This document shows positions 55,057 to 64,000 of a DNA stretch of 64,000 nucleotides, piece after piece (the first letter of the stretch is position 1; the number at the start of each line of letters is the position of its first letter). The translations under genes and the position numbers were made by a program. The stretch spans positions 5,146,501-5,210,500 of the forward strand of contig JANTQA010000051.1 of the NCBI GenBank assembly GCA_027625915.1. The letters run 5' to 3'. The DNA is from Anaeramoeba flamelloides (lineage: Eukaryota > Metamonada > Anaeramoebidae). Under the pieces are notes generated by a model. The model saw nothing but the letters and a program-made list of their open reading frames with translations. It was not told the origin of the DNA and ran no database searches.

Positions 55057-56049
55057 TTAATTTTTTTTTTGAAAAGAAAGCTTGTTTAAAATAGCTAATT
55101 GTCTTTTTTGTTCCTTTGTCATTCTTCTTTTTTTTTTTTTGTCTTTCTTCTTTTTATTATGATTATAATCTGAATTAATGATTGAATTTGTAATTGAATT
55201 GGAAACGGAAGAAGCCCTTTTCCGTCTTTCTTGTTTTAATATTTTAGCCGCCCTTTTCCTTTTCTCTTCGATTAACTTAAATCTCTTCTCTTGCTCTAAA
55301 ATTTTTTGATGGTAATTTTGATTTGGGGGCTCTTTATTCCTCCGTTGGGTGGTTGTGGGGGCTTTCCGAGTGGTTCTGCTAACTATCCGATTACGAGGAT
55401 TAAAATTTTGCTTTCTGACGTTCATCTTTAATTTTTCAAGTTTGGAAAATTTCGAAGGCTTCAACCTCCAATTGCCCCTCAGGGGCACTCTTCTTCGCCC
55501 AGATACGGAAGTTTTCGCTAAGCCGATCTTTCCTTCCCAATTAAATGGTTTTCGTTTTTGTGTGCTGCCTGTCCTTGCTGCCTGTCTTTGGGAATTGATC
55601 CTTTTTCGTTTTGTGTAAGAATGTGCAGTCATTTTGATTTCCTTTCTTTTCCTTTCTTTTTCTGCCTTCTTATCAACCATTTTTAGCTTTTTTTGAATAT
55701 TCCTTATTCGCTTAGCTGCTTTTTTTTCCTCGTATCGATATTGCTTTTTCCAAGTAGATTTGTTAGGTGGCGTTTTTGTTTTAGATGGCGGGATCGAGAA
55801 TTTTTCGAGTGTAAAATCTTTCCACCTTTTCTCATTATCCAGATCGAATCCAGGATTGCGGTCTTCAAGCCTTCGAAATTGTTCCACCGTTGCGTCTTCA
55901 ACTATCCTTTTGGCAATTGGTTCTTCAATGCCTCCAAGATCTTCGATCAAACGAATGTTCCTTTTGACTATCTTCAAACACAAGTCAGTAAGAGTTGGGA
56001 AAGTTCTGAATTTATGAATCCCTGATAGTCCGTATCGATCGTAGGTCAT
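55057..56049 (-). CDS. ELOA: Elongin A (transcription elongation factor SIII subunit A)
   Basis: Elongin A binds Elongin B/C. It stimulates RNA polymerase II elongation in animals, and in fungi and animals it acts as the substrate receptor of a cullin ubiquitin ligase on stalled polymerase. 330 aa in one exon, near the size of yeast Ela1 and far shorter than human. Residues 19-28, TLTDLCLKIV, are a perfect BC-box ([TSP]-L-x3-C-x3-[VLI]) for Elongin C binding. The following F-box-like helices match the family: LIEDLGGIEEPIAKRIVED, then VEQFRRLEDRNPGFDLDNEK and RWKDFTLEKF. The rest is a basic, probably nucleic-acid-facing tail with HSYTKRKRINSQ, RRRVPLRGNW and Lys/Arg helices. ATG at 56049 gives MTYDRYGLSG, placing the BC-box at the expected N-terminal position. 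Elongin B and C are not in this window. Confidence 0.88.
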   Translation of the reverse strand: MTYDRYGLSGIHKFRTFPTLTDLCLKIVKRNIRLIEDLGGIEEPIAKRIVEDATVEQFRRLEDRNPGFDLDNEKRWKDFTLEKFSIPPSKTKTPPNKSTWKKQYRYEEKKAAKRIRNIQKKLKMVDKKAEKERKRKEIKMTAHSYTKRKRINSQRQAARTGSTQKRKPFNWEGKIGLAKTSVSGRRRVPLRGNWRLKPSKFSKLEKLKMNVRKQNFNPRNRIVSRTTRKAPTTTQRRNKEPPNQNYHQKILEQEKRFKLIEEKRKRAAKILKQERRKRASSVSNSITNSIINSDYNHNKKKKDKKKKRRMTKEQKRQLAILNKLSFQKKN

Positions 56050-57639
56050 GTGTTGAAGTAAAAAGGGTGAGTGTTGTTAATTTAATTTTGGAAATTCAGA
56101 ATTGTTTTTTGATTTTTTTAAAGTTTTTTGATGTTTTGATGTGCTGAGTTGGGTAGATTAGAGATTTGTCAATAGTTTTTTGGATTTAAGCAAAAAAGAA
56201 TTGTAGATATTTCAAGGAAATAAGGTGAATAAAAGAAAAAGTCAACAAATTGGAAAAATGATTCAAATCTTTATCTTTTGTGAGGTTTTTTATTTTTGAT
56301 TTTAAAGGAACAAACTTAATCTTTTTCTTGATTTGACTTTTAAGATAAACAAGAGATGAGTGTGAGTTTATTATTTATTTGATTTGAGGAAAAAGTTTAA
56401 TTTACAATCATCAATAGAATTATTAACCTTTGATTTCTCTTGAGAATTTTTAATCAAAGAATAATCACTTCATAATCTTTGAGTTCTTTTTATATTTGCT
56501 GAAGAAAATATTATTATGTGTATTAATGGTTTTGAGCTGTTATTGTTCATCTTTCGAAATCTTTTTGATTTTTCAGATAGAAAGTTTATAAATTTAGGAG
56601 ATATTCTGATCTACTGTTTAGGTTAAATGAAGGGTTCGGAGTTTTTAGTCTTTAAAAAAATTTCTTTTTCAATATTTTTGAGGAAGTAATTACTGTATTT
56701 TTTTGGTAAAAAAATATAAAATCTTTTATTTCATTATTAAATTCATTTAATCAAAGTTATAAAAGAAAAAGAAAAAAGATAAAAAAAAGAAAAAAGAGAA
56801 TGTGTAAAAGAAAAAATGATTATAAAAAAAAAGAAAATATTTTGAAAGTAATTTTTTTTTATATATCACAAAAAAAATTCAGGTCCGAGAATTAAAATAC
56901 TTCAACAATATCAAGATAAATTCAGATTCAATCAAGAATAATCAGTCAAAGATTTTAATTGAAAAAATGATTATCAACCAAAGCAGGACTGTTAAAATAC
57001 CTATTAACAAGTTTCATTTTCTGTAAAATGAAAATAAACTAAATTTCATAATAAATTTCGCGATTTTTTTTATTTTTTTAATTATTGACTTTTTAATATT
57101 TTATTTTTAGATGAAAAACCAATATTTCTAGTATATAAGACTGAATATTAAAATAGTAATTTTTTTTATTATAACAGATAACTCAATTTATAAAAATATC
57201 TATTTTCAAATTTTGATTTTTAATCGGCTAATGGTTTTGAAATATAGTTTATTAGACAATTTGTATTGTGTTCTATGCAATTAGATAAATATTTGATTCC
57301 ACCTATTTTAATAATTGGGGATTATTTATGTAAGGATTCAACAGGAAACAATCGGAAATGGAGTTTTTTAATTAGAGAATGGATTTTTCCACAAAAAAAC
57401 TAGATTTTCAAAGTATAAAACCCAGAACAAAAGATTTTGAATCATAGATCAGAGTTGTAAGTAATTATTTTTTAAAATAATATTTTGTTTTGTATAGACA
57501 GGATTTTAGCAGTAAATAAAATAGAGTATTGAAAAAAATAACTGGTATGAAAATAACCCATAATCAAGATTTTTAATTGTTACTTAAAATGAAATTTTTT
57601 GTAATTACTTAAATTTAAAAAATAAATCTTTTTTTTTAT

Positions 57640-57950
57640 AATAAAACTCTACAAAAATTATTACTCACCCACTTATTAAAAGGATGATCAATACGATTAC
57701 ACTTTTTCAAAATACTATTCAATGAATCAAAAAATAAGAATTAAAATTATCATTTTTCATCTAACAGTAAACCTTTATAAAACAAGATTGTTTTTCAAAA
57801 AAATGTTGATCTACTTTATACTATCAAATAATTACTTGAGTCTTCTATAGATAAATTTCTTTAATGAACATTAGTTAGGTTTATTACTAATTCGATAAAG
57901 AAATTGGGTTATTTATAAAGATTGAATTGATCTTAAACAGAGATAATTAT
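57640..57950 (+). repeat. Dispersed repeat family E, copy 3
   Basis: Clear similarity to 50440-50760 along its whole length, including AGTAAACCTTTATAAAACAA, TGTTGATCTACTTTA and TAGGTTTATTACTAATTCGA against TAGGATTATTACGAGATTTA. Confidence 0.65.
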
Positions 57951-58159
57951 TAAGATTTATATTTAATAACTGATCATAAACCAAATATTCATTACATGAA
58001 GATCACAAAATAATTGATTGTTTAGTGCAATTTTTATAATAAACTTTGTTTCTTTTAAAGATGGCCAAAATTTTTTTTCAAATAATAATTATTTTTTATA
58101 AAAATGAACTTGCAAGATTAAATATTAAGATAGTAGAATAATTCACATTGGAGATTGGT

Positions 58160-58660
58160 TGATATATGTCTGAATTAAAAATGATAAATCGAGAGATTTT
58201 CTTGAAAATTTAAAAGCTGAAATTCTTAAGGTACAATATTGAGAAAAAAAACTAGGTATATTTTTATATTCAATCAAAGATCCAAAAAAAAATCATAATT
58301 GAAATAAATTTGATTTATATGCAATCATTGCCACACTTTGAATAACATTCCAATAACCATTTTTTACCTCATAACTATATTTATTGTAATAAAAACCAAA
58401 TTTTAAAATAAATCAAAATCAAAAAAAAAAAAAAAATAGAATACAAAAATAATCAAAAAACATGAAAAGAGAAAGAATTTGAAAAATGATTTCAATTTTG
58501 GAATTTCCAAATTTTATTTTTTTTCTATTAATATTCATTCAAACCCTTGAAAAACATGTAATTTACCCATTAGAGCTTTGAAAGGCTGACTGGAAAATAG
58601 TATATATTTATTATTTGAAATTTGAAGGGTTCTGTAATTGTTCATTTTTCAATTTAAGGG
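58160..58660 (-). repeat. Dispersed repeat family F, copy 3
   Basis: Reverse-strand copy. Shares with 61860-62340 the order ATATTGAGAAAAA, AAAGATCCAAA, GATTTCAATTTTGGAA, ACCNTTNAAACATATG-like words and GACTGGAAAATA. Confidence 0.6.
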
Positions 58661-59859
58661 TATAAATAGCCAGCTTTCATTATTAAAATAAGTTATTTTT
58701 TAATTTTTATTTTAAATTATTACAATTATTAATTGGATTCAGTTTTATTTTTTTTTTTTGAAATATTTAAAAAAGATGAGAAATAATATTAAATCTTATC
58801 AGTGCTTTTAATTTTTCCCTTTTTTAGAGTCAAGGTTATTATTTAGATTATACTATTTATTAATTATTATATTGAAAAGATCAAATTTAAATAAATTTTA
58901 TTAGGTTTTAAGATAAATTTTACAGGTTTTAATAAGTGTTTTGGGAAAATATTGAAAGAGATGATTTGGTGAGTTTTTCTCATATAATTTTATTCAGTAT
59001 AAAAAAAAAAAAAATCTACCATCCACTCGGGTATAGCGTTTATTTGTTATAAAATATTGATTAATTACTTGGTCAATTAAATAATTATTAGAAGAAGTTT
59101 ATCCTATGAGACTATTTAAGTCAATTATTTTTAATTCGTAGGATATCTAATCAAAGAAAAAAAAACTGAAACAAATTGAATTGAATTTTAGCCCAATTCT
59201 TTATATTTATTAAAATTTCAATACTTTAAAATTTTATATGATTTTACTTTTTTTATTATGTTGTTCTGTTCAAAAAATAGAAATCATTCAATTGAATTTT
59301 TGTTTTTTTTTTCATTTATTCAAAGAGATCAATTTAAAGTTATTGAAATTATTCGTTTAATAAACTTCATAAGAGTTTTATTAAAGGATAATTCTCTTTT
59401 TTTTATTGTAGATTCGGAATAATAATGTTGCTACAAAAACATAAATCAATAAAAAAAGAACAGGTGTTATCAGAATTACTCCTAGGTTGAAGATGTATTT
59501 ATATACAGGATACAAATTTGAAACAAAAAGACAAAGAAAAATGGGCTTTACTAAAAGCATCAAACGGTTTACATCAATAAAATTAAATAAACACTATTAA
59601 TTCTTTCTCAAAAAAATTAAAATCACTTTCAAAATCAAAGAAAATTTTTTTACCCTTTTTATTTATTACTTGACTTTTTATAAACTTATAGTTTAAATAC
59701 AGTTGCCAAAAAAGTTAAAATAAATTCATATAAGTATTTAAACAGACCTTAAAAAATACTGAACATTGATTTTTCTCAAATATTATTGGTTTTTCAAATT
59801 AAAAAAACAATAATATATCTTGTTTATTACAATAAAAAGAGTTTTCCAATTGTAAAAAA

Positions 59860-60300
59860 ATGTAAAACAGGGAAAAAAAAATCACATTTGTTTTGATTGG
59901 GAATCTTACTAAAACTGAAAATTCAAATAAAATCAATTAATAAAAGAAAATATAAATAAATAAACACAAAATGGAGGACTCAATACAATAAAAGTTTCTT
60001 TTAATACTAACTTTTGGTATGGGGCTTTTTTTTGATTGATTAATTATTAAAAAATTTATTGAAAAAATTGTCTTTTTTTGAGGTCTCAAAAAGTAACTCA
60101 TCTAATTTAGATTATAAAACTAGATTTAAATTCTATTTCTTGAAATAATTCACAATAATACAATAGATTATTATTTGAAGTTAATTGGTTTTCTTCTTTT
60201 AATTGATTTTACTACTCTTTTTTTATTTTCAGAAAGGTTCCCAATGAATAACCATGTTTAACTTTTTTTCCCTGTTTCACTTTTTTTCCCGTACAAGTTA
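59860..60300 (+). repeat. Diverged copy of the 295-1183 element core
   Basis: Aligns with about 560-965: AACAGGGAAAAAAA at the left, AATAAATAAA, TTTTAATACTAACTTTTG, TTGATTGATTAATTATTAAA, GTTAATTGGTTTTCTTCT, TTGATTTTACT, and CTTTTTTTCCCTGTTTCAC at the right. The outer arms of the first copy are absent here. Confidence 0.7.
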
Positions 60301-60477
60301 AGTTACAATGATCAGGAAAAAACACTCAAATTTTTCATAATCAAAGGTAAGAGTAAATTTTGAATTTCAATTGTTAACTCATTCCAATTTAGACCCTGGA
60401 ATATCAAAATTATTATTGCTTGTTATAAGAAAAAATAGTCCGAAAATATTTCTAATATTTCCATATTATAAAGCTAT

Positions 60478-60714
60478 TTAAGACGAAATTTTGGATATTT
60501 TCTTGAAGTTAGTCTGGTATTCTATTTGATTGTCAAACTCTAAAAAGATCTCAAATTTTAAATTTTTCATTTTTTCTAAAATAAATTTTTTTAATGTTTC
60601 TTCAACATTGTGAAAAAGTAACCCCATTAAAACACGATCCAGGTAACCCCAGGTTTTTCTCCTTTTCCCAAAGATCATTTTTTTATGGACTGTTTTAAAT
60701 TTTTCCTTAATCAT
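60478..60714 (-). CDS. Possible small unknown protein or relic
   Basis: 78-codon frame starting MIKEKFKTVHKKMIFGKRRK and containing KTWGYLDRVLMGLLFHNVEE. Codon use is more gene-like than chance frames nearby, but no family is recognised. It lies just upstream of, and divergent to, the RalGAP beta exons and would share their 5' region, so it may be a short divergent gene, an exon, or a relic. Confidence 0.3.
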   Translation of the reverse strand: MIKEKFKTVHKKMIFGKRRKTWGYLDRVLMGLLFHNVEETLKKFILEKMKNLKFEIFLEFDNQIEYQTNFKKISKISS

Positions 60715-60768
60715 TCTTTTGTCTTTTAAAAATTTTTTTAAAAAAAATTTGTTACAAAAAATGAAAAG

Positions 60769-61435
60769 AAACTGGATTCTTGGAAAAATTTCCTACCCCG
60801 GCAAAACGAGATATTATCAAAATCGTACTCCAAACGTTGTTAGATCCTGAGGGTCCTAAGGATATCCTTTCTTCAAATTTTGCCATTAGATGGGTTTTGG
60901 AATGTTTTGGACAAGCATTTACACTGCCTTTAGCTGAGCACGAACTGATCCGTTCCACAATTGAACTTTACCGAAAGTGGATTAACCAAGAACAATTAAC
61001 ACAAACATTTAAAGACAACCATTATAATTATTTACAGGTTTGATCCTTTTTTAGAAAAAAACAATCAAAAAGTTAAGACCAAAAGTTCAAAAAATTAAAA
61101 TTTCTTCTTTTCTTTTTGTGAAAAACTGATTATTTTCTTTTTTTCTTTTTCAATTACCACAAACATTTCTACAGTCTCTTTTTGGTCACATGTCATTATT
61201 ATTTCAAATAAGAAAAGAAAATAATAAAAAAGATCTTGAGATTCAAAAGGATTTATGTCTAAAAATTATCGAAATTGTTTCTCAATTTGCAAAAAATTAT
61301 GGATCAGAGCTTAGTGAGGAGATTTGGAATTTTCTTTTAAATTTATATCTTGGAGTGGTAGACCATTTTCTTGGTCAAAAACAAACAGAAAATGGTGAAA
61401 TTTTTGGAAAAATGTTGGCTCCCCATTTATTAAAA
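60769..61435 (+). CDS. RALGAPB: RalGAP beta-subunit homologue, N-terminal exons only
   Basis: In animals the beta subunit partners a catalytic alpha subunit to switch off Ral-type GTPases, in a complex related to tuberin/TSC. Visible exons: about 60769-61037 and 61175-61435, with a 137-nt GT...AG intron (phase 0). The conserved N-terminal block is clear: DILSSNFAIRWVLECFGQAF, TLPLAEHELIRSTIELYRKW (parallel to KWTMEVICYGLTLPL of the human protein), DLCLKIIEIVSQFAKNYGSE, and IWNFLLNLYLGVVDHFLG. The second exon ends AAA at a plausible GTAATT donor. The family normally has about 1,500 residues, yet no continuing exon is recognisable in the remaining 2.5 kb. No ATG is in frame: TGA closes the frame at 60762, and ATG 60761 is in another frame. 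Either short upstream and distant downstream exons exist, or this is a broken copy. Confidence 0.7.
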
Positions 61436-61859
61436 GTAATTTTTTCCTCTTTTTATTTTTTTTTTTTTTTTTTTTTTCGATCAATGTAATTTTTGATCAT
61501 CTTATTGTAAAAATCTTCTTGACTTTTTCAAAAATCAATTGGACTATTTGGAAAGCATTTATTTAAGGGGCTGGTAAATTAAAAAATCTTGTCTTAAATT
61601 TAATAGCATATTCAAAAAAATTTTACCAAATCTTTCAAATTGAAAAACCAAGTAAAAATCTGACTTCAACAATACTTGTCTCACTTTTTTAAAGTTATTT
61701 TAAGAAATGAATTATTGTTTTTAAAAGAATGATCCTTTTTTCTCATTTTTAAAAAGTTCAAAATCCAACATAAACTTTGTTTCAGTCAAAGAGTGCCTTA
61801 AATTTTTTCCAAATTTCAATTATTTTTTATAATTGACTTTTGAAGAGAAAATTAGAAAT

Positions 61860-62340
61860 ATGTAGAATAATACTCACCAAACATTTGTTGACATCCGTCG
61901 TAAATAAATCTAATAAACCAATAGATTTTCATAAAAATAGAAAAACTCAAATTCCTTGGGATTATTGAGAAAAACAAAAATGTTCATTTTGATCTCCAAT
62001 GGAAGATCCAAATAAAATTTCGAGATGAAATAAATATTATATCTCTACATTCATTTTCACTATTTCAATAACCTGGGAATAACAGGGTTTTTATCAAGTG
62101 ACTTGAGATCTTTCAATAAAAAAAATTTGTAACAGAATTACGAGTCAAAAAAATAATCGAAAAAAAACCAAAAATGAGATTAAATGATTCCAATTTTGAA
62201 ATTTTCCAAAATAAATTTTTTTCTGCTAAAATATCGATTAAAAACCTTTAAACATATGCAATTCGGTAATTACAACTGGGCCCCTTTGACTGGAAAATAT
62301 TTTATTTCCGATTTATTTCAAAAAAAAGTGGTGTCTTTGA
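61860..62340 (-). repeat. Dispersed repeat family F, copy 4
   Basis: Its reverse complement aligns with 48950-49430 over most of its length, with blocks GGATCTTCCATTGGAGATCA, GTTTTTCTCAATA and GAAAATTTCAAAATTGGAA. Confidence 0.6.
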
Positions 62341-63799
62341 AGAAGTAAGAAATCTTATTATCTATGAAGGAAGTGTATAAAAATACAATTTAAAAATAAA
62401 ACTCAAAGTTTTAAAAAAAAAACTCAGTATAGCAAATCTACTTAATTTCAAAAGAATTGCAATAATTATTTCAAACTTGAAAAAAATATAATTTCTTTAT
62501 GAGATGCAGAAATCAAAATAATTTTTTCTTTTTTTTTTTTAACAAAAACATAAGAGAAAAACAATCATACCAGTAATTAAAAAATAACCCCAAAACACTT
62601 TTTCAAAGCCTGGAAAAATCAACTTAAGGGATTAGTCTCTATTAGTTTTTTTTTGACCAATTTCTAAATAAGGATTCCTTATCTAGAAATATGTTTAATA
62701 TTGAAAATAAACAGCGGTTTTCAAATCTGAGTAATTGGCAAAAAATTTTCTCAATCTCTATTAAATTTAGGAAAAAAAATTTAATAGAGATTAGTTCCTT
62801 AAAAAGAAAAGAAATATTTATTAATTTGACTATTTTTAATCAGTAATTAATAAACCAATCTTAATTCTACAATATGTTAGTTAATGGATATTACTAACAT
62901 AAAGATCAAATGTATCAATAATTTTTAAATTTTTTCTCAATTTTGTAAATATTTTCAAACAGATAAAATGAATTTAAATTAATAATTCTAATAATAAAAA
63001 AAAAATAATAAATATTATCAAAAAACTTATTTATATAATAAGAGTTCGTTATTTCTACTCTGAATATTTGAAAAAGAATATTGTTACCTAATCTTTTAAA
63101 ATTTCAAGAAATTTAATAACTATTTAAAAATAAAATAAATGATCAATTTTTATCTGATCTTTTTGAATTCAATATTATTTGGTTGATTTTTTATTGTATT
63201 TTGAAAAATCAGATCAAAGTTTCAAAATTTTATTTGTTCACACAAACGAACTCAGAAATTACTAAAAGTCAGATTTCATCAAAATAAAAATTTTTTGTAA
63301 ATTTTTTTTTTTCAATAAAAAAATCCAAACCAAAAAGATAGGGTCTTTTAACTGAAAATTTAATTGGAAAAATGAACTTCTTTTAAAAATAATAACTCAT
63401 TTCTCTAAAGTTGATAAAGGAAGTTGCTTTATCGGGTTTAATTGTATCATTGTGTAAATAATTACTCTAATACTTTGGAAATCAAAAATAAAAGTTATTA
63501 TTCCCTTAACAATATTTTATTTATTGAGCTCTTGAAAAAACCTTATAAATCAATTCGTATAATCTAAATTAATCTCTATTAAACAGGTAGGTACATTTTA
63601 CCAAATTTGAGTGCATAAGTTTATTCGAAACTGAATAATTAAAACCATTTCTTGAGCTAAATAAATGAATGTTTTAATAAATAGGAGAATGCCAGATATA
63701 TTCGTATAATATGTTTACAGATCAATTAAAAAATGGAAATCGGAATAAATTTGCCAAAATATTCAGTGTAGACTTGTTAAAACCCATGTTTTAAAATGA

Positions 63800-64000
63800 A
63801 AGACGCACTTCTTTTTTACAAGAAAACAGTGTATCCATTAAACGATCAACTAAACCGACAATAAACAATAAGTAAATATGATATTGGTATCTTAAAGTTA
63901 TACGATTATTCAAGATATTCTAAAAATAAAGAATCAAATTTCTCATTTTATCTCAAAAAATAAAATCAGTTTTGGGATTAAATTTTTATCTCAAAAAAAC
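63800..64000 (+). repeat. Repeat family D, copy truncated by the window end
   Basis: Matches about 20860-21050 in order: ACAATAAACNNT, GATATTGGTATC-type word, CTAAAAATAAAG, TTTATCTCAAAAAATAAA. Confidence 0.55.

Larger units (their letters stand above)
56050..60477. other. Intergenic non-coding DNA
   Basis: The left end should carry the Elongin A promoter. Holds family E copy 3 (57640-57950), family F copy 3 on the reverse strand (58160-58660) and the second copy of the palindromic-element core (59860-60300). No gene seen. Confidence 0.6.
61436..64000. other. Non-coding DNA 3' of the RalGAP beta exons
   Basis: Either intron or intergenic. No exon matching the rest of RalGAP beta is recognised. 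Contains family F copy 4 (reverse, 61860-62340) and a family D copy cut by the window end (63800-64000). A frame near 61575-61690 stays open for about 38 codons but has no support. Confidence 0.55.

Overview
The window is eukaryotic nuclear DNA from a very AT-rich genome. Most of its 64 kb is non-coding sequence full of poly(T)/poly(A) runs, and the few genes stand out by composition and recognisable protein families. Introns are GT...AG, mostly short (about 70-500 nt) and T- or A-rich. The proteins carry long Asn, Gln, Thr and Lys tracts and large low-complexity inserts. This protein style, together with a RasGAP-DUF547 fusion and calponin-homology (CH) cytoskeletal proteins, suggests a free-living amoeboid or flagellate protist. 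Anaeramoebids are my first guess and other amoebae are possible; this is inference, because no rRNA or mitochondrial marker is present.

Layout: 1-6.2 kb is repeat-rich non-coding DNA with a ~0.9 kb palindromic element. A large actin-binding tandem-CH protein with an RG-rich N-terminus follows at 6.25-11.66 kb (+). A large protein with a CH-like N-terminus and repeats lies at 15.9-19.6 kb (-). Then come a long repeat-rich stretch containing an inverted duplication (20.8-25.5 kb), a small C2-like protein (26.9-27.6 kb, +), a RasGAP-DUF547 fusion (34.6-37.5 kb, +, first exon not found), Mediator subunit Med13 (41.1-45.4 kb, -), the spliceosomal protein Snu23/ZMAT2 (51.0-51.9 kb, +), Elongin A (55.1-56.0 kb, -) and the N-terminal exons of a RalGAP beta-subunit homologue (60.8-61.4 kb, +).

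The genes form no operon or single pathway. Three serve nuclear gene expression (Med13, Snu23, Elongin A), two regulate small GTPases (RasGAP-DUF547, RalGAP beta), and two or three are cytoskeletal or membrane proteins (the two CH proteins, the C2 protein). The intergenic DNA holds several families of diverged, dispersed, non-coding repeats, many palindromic, with copies on both strands. They look like old non-autonomous (MITE-like) elements; no transposase gene is visible. I see no tRNA, rRNA, CRISPR array, virus-like element or prokaryotic feature. All repeat boundaries and alignments were made by eye and are approximate.
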